Shown here piece after piece: positions 56,345-64,000 of a stretch of DNA of 64,000 bases. The stretch's first letter is position 1, and each line of letters opens with the position of its first letter. The notes under the pieces are model-generated. The model had not been told where the DNA came from and ran no database searches. It saw only the letters and a list, made by a program, of their open reading frames with translations. A program made the translations under genes and the position numbers. Origin of the DNA: Leclercia pneumoniae (GTDB lineage Bacteria > Pseudomonadota > Gammaproteobacteria > Enterobacterales > Enterobacteriaceae); assembly GCF_017348915.1 (NCBI RefSeq), contig NZ_CP071383.1:3286001-3350000 (forward strand), in the 5' to 3' direction.

Positions 56345-56369
56345 CCCCCTCTCCTGCCGGGGAGGGGGC
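56345..56369. terminator. GC palindrome after mltB
   Basis: CCCCCTC and a GGAGGGGG arm form a 7-8 bp stem just downstream of mltB. It resembles the other dispersed palindromes of the window but is shorter and has no T-run. Confidence 0.55.
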
Positions 56370-56375
56370 GAAAGA

Positions 56376-57476
56376 TTACTGACTGAACGGCGACGCCGCA
56401 GGCACGCGCGCCAGCGCAACGGCCTGGCCCAGTTGCCACACGGCCATTGCGTAGTGGGTGCTGTGGTTATAGCGGGTAATGGTGTAGAAGTTTGGCAGAC
56501 CATACCAGTATTGATAACCGGTACCGATATCCAGACGCAGCAAGCTCGCCTGCTGGTGGTCACCCAGCGACTGCATAGGCATTAAACCGGCGGCGGCCAG
56601 CTGGGATACGCTGTACTTGGTTTTAAACCCATTTTCCAGCCCCGGGGCCTGCCCGTTAGCCTGAACGGCGACCGGATCGCCCTTCACCCAACCGTGTTCT
56701 TTAAAGTAGTTCGCCACGCTGCCGATGGCATCTTCCGGATCCCACAGATTGATATGGCCGTCTCCGTTGAAATCTACCGCGTACTGCTTATACGAAGAGG
56801 GCATAAACTGGCCATAGCCCATCGCCCCTGCGAAAGAGCCTTTCAGATCCAGCGGATCGTCCTGCTCGTCGCGGGCCATCAGCAGGAAGGTTTCCAGTTC
56901 AGAAGAGAAATACTCGGCGCGACGCGGATAGTTGAAGGAGAGCGTTGCCAGCGCATCAAGAATGCGCGTTTTCCCCATCACACGGCCCCAACGGGTCTCC
57001 ACGCCAATAATGCCGACGATAATTTCCGGCGGCACGCCATACACCTGCCAGGCGCGGTTAAGGGTCTCTTCATGTTGATTCCAGAAGGCAACGCCATTTT
57101 GCACATTATCTGGGGTGATAAACTGCTTGCGATAACGCAGCCATGCCCCGTTTGGTCCGGTCGGCACCTGAGCTGTCGGTGCCTGTCGGTCCATCAGGCG
57201 CAGCACGTAATCCAGACGTTTCGCCTGCGACAGGATCTCCTGCAACTGCTGTTTATTAAAGCCGTGTTTGCTCACCATTTTATCGATGAACTGTTGAGCC
57301 GCCGGGTTGTTGGCGAAGTCGCCACCCATTTGCATCACATTGTGTTGCGGCTCAAGTAAGAAGCCACCGGAAGGGGCACCAGCCGTCTGCTGAACTTCCT
57401 CTGTTTTTGGTTTGCTGCTGCAGGCAGCCAGCATAATCAGCGCAGGTAACAGCGCTGCATAACGACGCTTAAACAT
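56376..57476 (-). CDS. mltB: Membrane-bound lytic transglycosylase MltB
   Basis: This 366-residue lipoprotein has the lipobox LAAC (start at 57476, MFKRRYAALLPAL). The catalytic region reads IVGIIGVETRWGRVMGKTRI, with the Glu acid-base residue, followed by the family 3 pattern GAMGYGQFMPSSY. It cleaves peptidoglycan glycan strands at the outer membrane. The frame upstream of the chosen start lacks a signal peptide. A GC-rich palindrome at 56345-56369 follows the stop. Confidence 0.96.
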   Translation of the reverse strand: MFKRRYAALLPALIMLAACSSKPKTEEVQQTAGAPSGGFLLEPQHNVMQMGGDFANNPAAQQFIDKMVSKHGFNKQQLQEILSQAKRLDYVLRLMDRQAPTAQVPTGPNGAWLRYRKQFITPDNVQNGVAFWNQHEETLNRAWQVYGVPPEIIVGIIGVETRWGRVMGKTRILDALATLSFNYPRRAEYFSSELETFLLMARDEQDDPLDLKGSFAGAMGYGQFMPSSYKQYAVDFNGDGHINLWDPEDAIGSVANYFKEHGWVKGDPVAVQANGQAPGLENGFKTKYSVSQLAAAGLMPMQSLGDHQQASLLRLDIGTGYQYWYGLPNFYTITRYNHSTHYAMAVWQLGQAVALARVPAASPFSQ

Positions 57477-57668
57477 GGCACATCCATTGAACGAATTCGA
57501 TAAGTGGCAAGTATGGTAAAGCATCCCCGACACCACAAGGAAGCGGTTCTGTGGTCGCCAGCAAAATCTTTCATTTTTATCCATGAATGCCCCAGGGTGA
57601 ATGCTTTATGATAGGCCGCCCCTTCTGCTGTGGCAGGGGCGCGGGAAGGATCGTAAACGGAGAGAAAC

Positions 57669-58634
57669 ATGAGTGATTTTCTGTTAAATGCAGGCCGTCA
57701 AACCCTGATGCTGGAGCTACAGGAGGCCAGTCGCCTGCCTGAAAGGCTGGGGGAGGAGTTTGTCTGTGCGGCAAATACGCTTATCCACTGCGAAGGCAAA
57801 GTGATTGTCTCGGGTATTGGTAAATCAGGCCATATCGGCAAGAAGATTGCGGCCACCCTCGCCAGCACCGGCACGCCAGCCTTTTTCGTCCACGCAGCAG
57901 AGGCGCTGCACGGAGATTTGGGCATGATTGAAAGCCGTGACGTGCTGCTGTTCATCTCTTACTCTGGCTCGGCCAAAGAGCTGGATCTGATCATCCCACG
58001 CCTGCAGGAAAAATCGGTCGACCTGCTGGCGATGACCGGCAAAACCCGTTCCCCGCTAGCGCTGGCCGCCAAAGCGGTGCTGGATATCTCAGTCGAGCGC
58101 GAAGCCTGCCCAATGCACCTGGCCCCCACCTCCAGCACCGTGAATACGCTGATGATGGGCGATGCGCTGGCCATGGCAGTGATGCAGGCACGTGGCTTTA
58201 ATGAGGAAGACTTTGCGCGCTCCCATCCGGCGGGTGCCCTGGGTGCGCGTCTGCTTAATAAAGTGCACCATCTGATGCGCACCGGCGATGCCATCCCGCA
58301 GGTGAAACTCACCACCAGCGTGATGGATGCAATGCTTGAACTGAGCCGTACCGGGCTGGGTCTGGTTGCGGTATGTGATGAGCGCGAGCAGGTGAAAGGC
58401 GTCTTTACCGACGGCGATCTGCGCCGCTGGCTGGTAGGCGGCGGCACGCTGCAGGCCATCGTCAGCGAGGCAATGACGCCCGGCGGCCAGACGTTGAACG
58501 CCGACAGCCGGGCCATTGAGGCCAAAGAGGTACTACTGAAGCGTAAGATCGCCGCCGCCCCGGTGGTGGATGAGCACGGCAAGCTCTGCGGTGCCATCAA
58601 CCTTCAGGACTTCTATCAGGCCGGAATTATCTAG
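57669..58634 (+). CDS. gutQ: Arabinose 5-phosphate isomerase GutQ
   Basis: This 321-residue enzyme has an N-terminal SIS domain ([32 protein letters not shown]) and two C-terminal CBS domains. It interconverts ribulose 5-phosphate and arabinose 5-phosphate, the Kdo precursor, duplicating KdsD. In K-12 gutQ is the last gene of the glucitol operon srlAEBD-gutM-srlR. Here that operon is absent and gutQ directly follows mltB, so it must have its own promoter in the 192-bp gap. It is convergent with norR (4-nt overlap). Confidence 0.95.
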   Translation: MSDFLLNAGRQTLMLELQEASRLPERLGEEFVCAANTLIHCEGKVIVSGIGKSGHIGKKIAATLASTGTPAFFVHAAEALHGDLGMIESRDVLLFISYSGSAKELDLIIPRLQEKSVDLLAMTGKTRSPLALAAKAVLDISVEREACPMHLAPTSSTVNTLMMGDALAMAVMQARGFNEEDFARSHPAGALGARLLNKVHHLMRTGDAIPQVKLTTSVMDAMLELSRTGLGLVAVCDEREQVKGVFTDGDLRRWLVGGGTLQAIVSEAMTPGGQTLNADSRAIEAKEVLLKRKIAAAPVVDEHGKLCGAINLQDFYQAGII

Positions 58635-60145
58635 CCCTTCAGCCCCAGACGTTTTGCCAGCCGGTGCAGGTTGGCCACGTCGGTTTCCAGCGCCCGCGCG
58701 CTTGCCGCCCAACTGCGGTTGTTCTGTTCCAGCGCGCGGGTAATCATCTGCCGTTGAAAATCTTCTGTCGCTTCACGAAGGTTTTCTTTCCCCGGTGCCG
58801 GGGCATCCGCTGTCACCGCCAGGGGGGTGTCATCCTGCAGGGCAAAATGGCCGGGCTGAATCACCACCTCATCGCCATGGCGCGCAGCCCGCGCCAGTAC
58901 TACCGCCCGGTGAATAGCATGTTCCAGTTCGCGCACGTTGCCGGGCCAACCGTAACTCAACAGATGTGAACGGGCGGCAGGGCTTAGCACGACGCGAGCA
59001 AGACCCATTTTCAGACGACACTGCTCGCAGAAAAAGCCCGCCAGCAGCGCCACATCTTCGCCACGCTCACGTAACGGCGGCACGGAGAGTGGAAATACGC
59101 TCAGGCGATGGAAAAGATCGGCGCGGAAATTACCGGCCAGCACCTCCTCGCGCAGATCGCGGTTGGTAGCCGCCAAAACGCGCACATTGACGCGCAGGCT
59201 GCGGTCATCCCCCACCCGCTGGATATCGCCATACTGCAACACGCGCAGCAGCTTGGCCTGCAACGATAACGATAGCTCACCAATTTCATCAAGAAACAGC
59301 GTGCCGTTGTCGGCCATTTCAAACTTACCGCTACGGTTGCTGATAGCCCCGGTAAATGCCCCTTTCACATGCCCAAAGAGTTCACTCTCCGCCACGCTTT
59401 CTGGCAGTGCGGCGCAATTGAGATAGACCAGCGGGTTGACCGCGCGCGGCGAAGCCTCGTGGATCCCCTTCGCGACCAGCTCTTTGCCAGTACCGGTCTC
59501 GCCAAAGATCAATACGTTCAGGTCAGATGCCGCCACGATGTCGATCTCTTTTTTGAGCTGTATCATCCCCGGCGAGAGGCCAATCATCTCGGTATGCGCC
59601 ACGGGCTCAAATGCCGCCGGGCTACCGGGCAACATATTCTGGCTCTCCAGCTGTTCAATCAGCAGCGCATTGTTCAGCGCCCCGGCGGCCAGCGCGGCAA
59701 TCAACCGCAACTCCTCATCACTGAAGGTATCGAACTGGTCAGGCGACATACCGTCGAGGGTGAGCGCCCCTATCAGATTTTGCCCGGCAAACAGCGGCAG
59801 GCCGATGCAGGCATGCACCTTCAGGCTCTCCTGCCCCGGGATGAGGCCATCGTAGGGATCGGGCAGATCGCTGTCTGCGGGAAAGCGCACCACATCCCCG
59901 GCACGGGCGATGGTTTCAAGCCGCGGGTGGCCTTCAAGCGAGAAGCGCCGCCCCAAAACATCCTGCGCCAGTCCATCGATAGCCAACGGTATAAACTGCC
60001 GCCCTTCATAGCGCAGCAGCGCCGAGGCATCACAGGCCAGTACGTGACGCAGGGTCGAAATTAAGCGTTGAAAACGGTCCTGATGACCGATACCGGTTTG
60101 CAACTCGATAGCGATTTTCGCCAGCACGTCTACGGAAAAGCTCAT
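58631..60145 (-). CDS. norR: Nitric-oxide-sensing regulator NorR
   Basis: This 504-residue sigma-54 activator has an N-terminal GAF domain (non-haem iron NO sensor, about 20-170), an AAA+ domain with Walker A GETGTGKE and the sigma-54-contact loop GAFTGA, and a C-terminal Fis-type helix-turn-helix. The start at 60145 gives exactly the E. coli length. It activates the divergent norVW operon through three sites in the 190-bp gap. Confidence 0.97.
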   Translation of the reverse strand: MSFSVDVLAKIAIELQTGIGHQDRFQRLISTLRHVLACDASALLRYEGRQFIPLAIDGLAQDVLGRRFSLEGHPRLETIARAGDVVRFPADSDLPDPYDGLIPGQESLKVHACIGLPLFAGQNLIGALTLDGMSPDQFDTFSDEELRLIAALAAGALNNALLIEQLESQNMLPGSPAAFEPVAHTEMIGLSPGMIQLKKEIDIVAASDLNVLIFGETGTGKELVAKGIHEASPRAVNPLVYLNCAALPESVAESELFGHVKGAFTGAISNRSGKFEMADNGTLFLDEIGELSLSLQAKLLRVLQYGDIQRVGDDRSLRVNVRVLAATNRDLREEVLAGNFRADLFHRLSVFPLSVPPLRERGEDVALLAGFFCEQCRLKMGLARVVLSPAARSHLLSYGWPGNVRELEHAIHRAVVLARAARHGDEVVIQPGHFALQDDTPLAVTADAPAPGKENLREATEDFQRQMITRALEQNNRSWAASARALETDVANLHRLAKRLGLKG

Positions 60146-60157
60146 ATCTGCCTCGTT

Positions 60158-60213
60158 GTCATTTTGACAATTCATAATGTCATATTGACAATATTTTAGA
60201 TAGTCATTATGAC
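60158..60213 (+). promoter_or_regulatory. Three NorR binding sites
   Basis: GTCA-N3-TGAC palindromes occur at 60158-60168 (GTCATTTTGAC), 60179-60189 (GTCATATTGAC) and 60203-60213 (GTCATTATGAC). Three such sites are the established NorR enhancer layout upstream of norV. Confidence 0.93.
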
Positions 60214-60267
60214 TACCCATTGTGGGTTATTATTTACTAAAACCATTAAAATCAATAAATTAAAAAA

Positions 60268-60284
60268 CTGGCACGCATCTTGAT
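60268..60284 (+). promoter_or_regulatory. Sigma-54 promoter of norVW
   Basis: CTGGCACGCATCTTGAT fits the -24 GG and -12 elements of sigma-54 promoters (YTGGCACG-N4-TTGC) with one mismatch at -12. It lies 52 bp before the norV start and downstream of the NorR sites. Confidence 0.9.
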
Positions 60285-60335
60285 ATAGGCAATACATCTT
60301 TTTTAAACATGCCGCATTTAATTATCGAGGTTGCT

Positions 60336-61781
60336 ATGTCTATTCTGGTTAAAAATAACATTCATTGGGTTGGTCAACGTGATTGGGAAGTGCGTGATTT
60401 TCACGGAACGGAATACAAAACGCTGCGCGGCAGCAGCTATAACAGCTATCTCATTCGTGAAGGCAAAAATGTCCTGATTGATACCGTCGATCATAAATTC
60501 AGCCGCGAGTTCGTGCAGAACCTGCGTAGCGAAATTGATTTGGAGACTATCGACTACATCATCATTAACCACGCGGAAGAGGACCACGCCGGGGCACTGA
60601 CCGAGCTGATGTCCCATATTCCGAACACGCCAATCTACTGCACCACCAACGCAATCGACTCGATTAACGGTCATCACCACCATCCGGAGTGGAATTTCCA
60701 CACCGTGAAAACCGGCGATACCCTGGATATCGGTAACGGCAAACAGCTGATCTTCGTGGAAACGCCAATGCTGCACTGGCCGGACAGCATGATGACTTAC
60801 ATGACCGGCGACGCGGTACTGTTCAGTAACGACGCCTTCGGCCAGCACTACTGCGATGAACGTCTGTTCAACGACGAAGTGGACCAGACCGAGCTGTTCG
60901 AACAGTGCCAGCGCTACTACGCCAACATTCTTACGCCATTCAGCCGTCTGGTGACGCCAAAAATTACCGAGATCCTCGGCTTTAACCTGCCGGTGGATAT
61001 GATTGCCACCTCCCACGGCGTGGTATGGCGTGAAAATCCCACCCAGATTGTCGAGCTGTACCTGAAATGGGCGGCGGATTACCAGGAAGACCGCATCACT
61101 ATCTTCTACGACACCATGTCCAACAACACCCGCATGATGGCAGACGCCATTGCCCAGGGGATCAACGAAGTGGATCCGAACGTGGCGGTGAAAATTTTCA
61201 ACGTGGCTCGCAGCGATAAAAACGAAATCCTGACCAATACCTTCCGCTCCAAAGGCGTGCTGGTGGGTACCTCCACCATGAACAACGTGATGATGCCAAA
61301 AATCGCGGGCCTCGTGGAGGAGATGACCGGCCTGCGTTTCCGTAATAAACGCGCCAGCGCCTTTGGCTCCCACGGCTGGAGCGGCGGCGCGGTTGACCGT
61401 CTCTCTACCCGCCTGCAGGATGCCGGTTTCGAAATGTCCATGAGCCTGAAAGCCAAATGGCGCCCGGACATCGACGCACTGGAAATCTGCCGCCAGCACG
61501 GTCGCGATATCGCCCGTCAGTGGGCGCTCGCTCCGCTGCCGGAAGCCACAGCAAAACCGGCCGAACCACAGCCTGCCAGCAGCTGTGCCGCCGCTTCTGC
61601 CGATCTCGGCCCGCGCATGCAGTGCAGCGTCTGCCAGTGGATTTATGACCCGGAACTGGGCGAGCCGCTGCAGGATGTTGCGCCGGGCACGCCGTGGAGT
61701 GACGTACCAGACAACTTCCTCTGCCCGGAATGTTCGCTGGGTAAAGACGTCTTTGACGAACTGGCATCGGAGGCAAAATGA
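60336..61781 (+). CDS. norV: Flavorubredoxin nitric oxide reductase NorV
   Basis: This 481-residue enzyme has a metallo-beta-lactamase-like diiron domain (NHAEEDHAG), a flavodoxin domain ([12 protein letters not shown]) and a C-terminal rubredoxin (CSVCQW... LCPECS). It reduces NO to nitrous oxide anaerobically. The start at 60336 ([11 protein letters not shown]) follows a GAGG ribosome site and matches E. coli. It overlaps norW by 4 nt. Confidence 0.98.
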   Translation: MSILVKNNIHWVGQRDWEVRDFHGTEYKTLRGSSYNSYLIREGKNVLIDTVDHKFSREFVQNLRSEIDLETIDYIIINHAEEDHAGALTELMSHIPNTPIYCTTNAIDSINGHHHHPEWNFHTVKTGDTLDIGNGKQLIFVETPMLHWPDSMMTYMTGDAVLFSNDAFGQHYCDERLFNDEVDQTELFEQCQRYYANILTPFSRLVTPKITEILGFNLPVDMIATSHGVVWRENPTQIVELYLKWAADYQEDRITIFYDTMSNNTRMMADAIAQGINEVDPNVAVKIFNVARSDKNEILTNTFRSKGVLVGTSTMNNVMMPKIAGLVEEMTGLRFRNKRASAFGSHGWSGGAVDRLSTRLQDAGFEMSMSLKAKWRPDIDALEICRQHGRDIARQWALAPLPEATAKPAEPQPASSCAAASADLGPRMQCSVCQWIYDPELGEPLQDVAPGTPWSDVPDNFLCPECSLGKDVFDELASEAK

Positions 61782-62911
61782 ATAACGGAATCGTGATCAT
61801 CGGCTCGGGCTTTGCCGCCCGCCAGCTGGTGAAAAATATCCGCAAACAGGATCCCAGCGTTCCGCTGACGGTGATTGCTGCCGACAGCATGGACGAGTAC
61901 AACAAACCTGATTTAAGCCACGTCATTAGCCAGAATCAGCGTGCCGAAGATCTCACCCGCCAGACGGCGGGGGAGTTCGCGGAACAGTACAACCTGCGCC
62001 TGTTCCCCTATACCTGGGTCACCGATATCGACGCCGCTGCGCACGTCGTGAAAGCGAAAGATCATACCTGGCAGTACGACAAACTGGTGCTGGCCACGGG
62101 CGCCTCCGCTTTTGTGCCGCCGGTTGAAGGCCGCGAGCTGATGATTACGCTGAACAGCCAGCAGGAGTACCAGGCCAGCGAAACGTGGCTTCGCGACGCG
62201 CAGCGCGTAATGATTGTTGGCGGCGGCCTGATTGGCACCGAGCTGGCGATGGACTTTTGTCGGGCGGGTAAAGCCGTCACGCTGGTCGATCACGCGGCCA
62301 GCATTCTGTCGGCGCTGATACCCGCCGAAGTCAGCAGTCGCTTACAGCACCGTTTAACCGATATGGGCGTACACCTGCTGCTGAAATCTCAGCTGCAAAG
62401 CCTGACCCGTACCGAAACCGGCATTCGCGCCACCCTCGATCGCAACCGCAACGTAGATATTGATGTGGTGATTGCCGCCACAGGGTTGCGTCCGGAAACG
62501 GCGCTGGCGCACCGCGCGGGAGCGGAGGCAAACCGTGGCGTGAAGGTCGACAGTTACCTGCAAACCACGCAGCCCGACATCTATGCGCTGGGCGACTGCG
62601 CTGAGATCAACGGCCAGCTTCTGCCCTTCCTGCAGCCGATACAGCTTAGCGCGATGTATCTGGCGAAAAACCTGCTCGGGGGCAGCGCGCCCCTGAAATT
62701 ACCCGCGATGCTGGTGAAGGTGAAAACGCCTGAACTGCCCCTGCACCTTGCAGGCGAAACCCAGCGTCAGGATCTTAACTGGCAAATCACCATCGAACCA
62801 CAGGGCATGGTGGCTAAAGGCGCTGACAGCGAGGGACAGCTACGCGCCTTCGTGGTCAGCGAAGATCGCATGAAGGAGGCCTTTGCCCTGCTGAAATCTC
62901 TGCCCGCTTAA
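61778..62911 (+). CDS. norW: NADH:flavorubredoxin reductase NorW
   Basis: This 377-residue FAD enzyme has the N-terminal dinucleotide motif GSGFAARQ, a second NADH-binding motif [10 protein letters not shown] near residue 147, and the FAD motif [10 protein letters not shown]. It passes electrons from NADH to the NorV rubredoxin. A terminator follows at 62955. Confidence 0.97.
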   Translation: MNNGIVIIGSGFAARQLVKNIRKQDPSVPLTVIAADSMDEYNKPDLSHVISQNQRAEDLTRQTAGEFAEQYNLRLFPYTWVTDIDAAAHVVKAKDHTWQYDKLVLATGASAFVPPVEGRELMITLNSQQEYQASETWLRDAQRVMIVGGGLIGTELAMDFCRAGKAVTLVDHAASILSALIPAEVSSRLQHRLTDMGVHLLLKSQLQSLTRTETGIRATLDRNRNVDIDVVIAATGLRPETALAHRAGAEANRGVKVDSYLQTTQPDIYALGDCAEINGQLLPFLQPIQLSAMYLAKNLLGGSAPLKLPAMLVKVKTPELPLHLAGETQRQDLNWQITIEPQGMVAKGADSEGQLRAFVVSEDRMKEAFALLKSLPA

Positions 62912-62954
62912 CCCTCTCTGCCACTCTTACTTAACCTTTGGATCTTTTATCCGC

Positions 62955-62979
62955 AGCCCCGATGTCCCGGGGCTTTTTT
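62955..62979 (+). terminator. Intrinsic terminator after norVW
   Basis: A 7-bp stem AGCCCCG/CGGGGCT with a 6-nt loop is followed by six T. Confidence 0.92.
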
Positions 62980-63074
62980 CTGTCTAAATGCGGAACAACC
63001 GCAAAACCTCACCCTGTTTTATGCCGCCTATCCTGCTTAACCTGAAGCGGTATTCAACGGCGGGAGAGCGTGAC

Positions 63075-63233
63075 ATGACAAACCTCAAACAGGATCTGGC
63101 TTATCTGGAGCGGTGGTTCAGGAAGGTTCAGCCCGCCGAACCCGTGCTGTGGCGCTGGCTCTATCTTACCCCGTCGCAGCGCATGGAACGGCTACGCGAG
63201 CTTATGCTGCCGCTCGGCGAGAAAAAATCCTGA
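63075..63233 (+). CDS. Small hypothetical protein after norW
   Basis: This 52-residue frame starts MTNLKQDLAYLERWFR after GGGAGA, 7 nt before the ATG. It is a charged, Trp-rich helical peptide without signal or membrane segment. I do not recognise it. A short ACCCG/CGGGT hairpin follows the stop. The longer in-frame ORF from 62988 starts within the terminator flank and is less likely. Confidence 0.55.
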   Translation: MTNLKQDLAYLERWFRKVQPAEPVLWRWLYLTPSQRMERLRELMLPLGEKKS

Positions 63234-63362
63234 CCCGAACCGGGTTGTGACGCTTTCAAAGGCTTTATTGCAAAAAGCGGAACAGGTTGATCAACTCCAC
63301 CCTATTTCTTCCTGAAAAGCCCTTACACTCTCAACACACCTCATTAGATGCCGATCAAAGCC

Positions 63363-64000
63363 ATGCGCCTGTTACAAAAAATTCGTCAGTATCAGCGGCT
63401 CTCTCTGCATTACGGCTCTTCGCCCAGGCAAACGACCCTTGCCGAAGTCGCGGAGGTGGCGGTTTGCAGTGAACGGCATGCGCGCACCCTGTTACGCCAG
63501 CTGGCGGAAAACGGCTGGCTACGCTGGGAGGCGCAGCCCGGACGCGGCCACCGCGCCACGCTGCACTGCCTGCGCACCACCAGCGAACTGAGCGCTCCGC
63601 TGATGCGCGCCAGCCTGGAAAAGGGTGACTACCAAAGCGCCCTGCAGTTGGCCGATGGCGATCCCGCCAGCCTGCATCACATCATTACCCCCTTTCTGGG
63701 CGGTAAATGGCTGAAGCACCAGCCGACGCTGCGTATTCCCTGGTACCGTCCCCTCACCTCCCTGCATCCGGCACTGCAACGCCGTCGCGCAGAACAACAT
63801 ATTATCTGTGCGGTACATGCAGGCTTAACCCGCAATGAACCCGGTCAACCGCACCCTATAGGCGATCTGGCACACCACTATGCTTCTCTTGATGGGGAAC
63901 GGCGCTGGCATTTCTATCTGCGTAGCGGCGCGCACTGGCACAACGGCCAGCCTATTACCGACGACGATATCCTGACGGCGATGCGGCAGCTGCTGGCCGA
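63363..64000 (+). CDS. SgrR-family transcriptional regulator, cut by window edge
   Basis: The first 212 residues are present. They show an N-terminal winged-helix region (TTLAEVAEVAVCSERHARTLLRQLAENGWLRWEAQPGRG) followed by the start of an ABC-type solute-binding domain (RRRAEQHIICAVHAGLTRNEPG, WHFYLRSGAHWHNGQPITDDDI). This is the SgrR/YbaE layout. SgrR itself activates sgrS in sugar-phosphate stress, but it resides elsewhere in enterics, so this is a paralogue with an unknown effector. The ribosome site is weak. Confidence 0.85.
   Translation, partial: MRLLQKIRQYQRLSLHYGSSPRQTTLAEVAEVAVCSERHARTLLRQLAENGWLRWEAQPGRGHRATLHCLRTTSELSAPLMRASLEKGDYQSALQLADGDPASLHHIITPFLGGKWLKHQPTLRIPWYRPLTSLHPALQRRRAEQHIICAVHAGLTRNEPGQPHPIGDLAHHYASLDGERRWHFYLRSGAHWHNGQPITDDDILTAMRQLLA

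Noticed and set aside
63287-63472. 61-codon ORF upstream of the SgrR-like gene
   Set aside because: It overlaps the start of the regulator in another frame and has no ribosome site; the regulator frame is well supported.

Overview
The window is enterobacterial chromosome, most like Enterobacter or a close relative. From about 24 kb rightwards the genes follow the Escherichia coli K-12 backbone almost in order: yqaE, stpA, alaE, ygaC, ygaM, nrdHIEF, proVWX, ygaY, emrRAB, luxS, micA, gshA, yqaA, yqaB, the arg/ser tRNA cluster, csrA, alaS, recX, recA, pncC, mltB, gutQ, norR, norVW. Protein lengths, overlaps and control sites match those families closely. Species cannot be fixed from this sequence alone.

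The first 23.8 kb is accessory. It opens with a minus-strand operon (CinA C-terminal-like fragment, DUF421 membrane protein, unknown membrane protein) and a small periplasmic OB-fold protein. Next comes a two-partner-secretion operon resembling contact-dependent inhibition loci: a CdiB/TpsB transporter, a HlyC-type lysine acyltransferase, a 2588-residue CdiA/TpsA exoprotein and a small Cys-rich lipoprotein. An Ail/OmpX-family barrel, a LysR regulator and an atypical short-chain dehydrogenase follow. The region ends with a yah-type catabolic cluster: Tat-exported amidohydrolase YahJ, carbamate kinase YahI, an NCS2-like permease, YahG, YahF, ankyrin protein YahD, and the divergent LysR regulator YahB. 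This set suggests uptake and carbamoyl-transfer breakdown of a nitrogen compound, with ATP made from carbamoyl phosphate. The DUF2877 subunit that normally accompanies YahF/YahG is missing.

The backbone carries several insertions and losses compared with K-12. ygaV-ygaP, ygaZH and the srl (glucitol) operon are absent. Between emrB and luxS lie a small lipoprotein gene and a 1175-residue exported coiled-coil protein built from 88-residue repeats and ending in an FKBP-like domain. Between pncC and mltB lies a zinc-type ABC transporter behind a near-consensus Zur box and an untracked 35-residue membrane peptide. Next to norW are a 52-residue ORF and the start of an SgrR-family regulator.

Regulatory features seen directly include paired NrdR boxes, the proU promoter, the emrR promoter, MicA with its sigma-E promoter, the tRNA operon promoter, the recA LexA box, the Zur box, three NorR sites with a sigma-54 promoter, and a dispersed family of GGGAGAGGG palindromes. 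No insertion sequence, rRNA gene or CRISPR array was seen. The best candidates for undescribed biology are the giant FKBP coiled-coil/lipoprotein pair, the acyltransferase-containing CDI-like operon with its lipoprotein, and the yah pathway.
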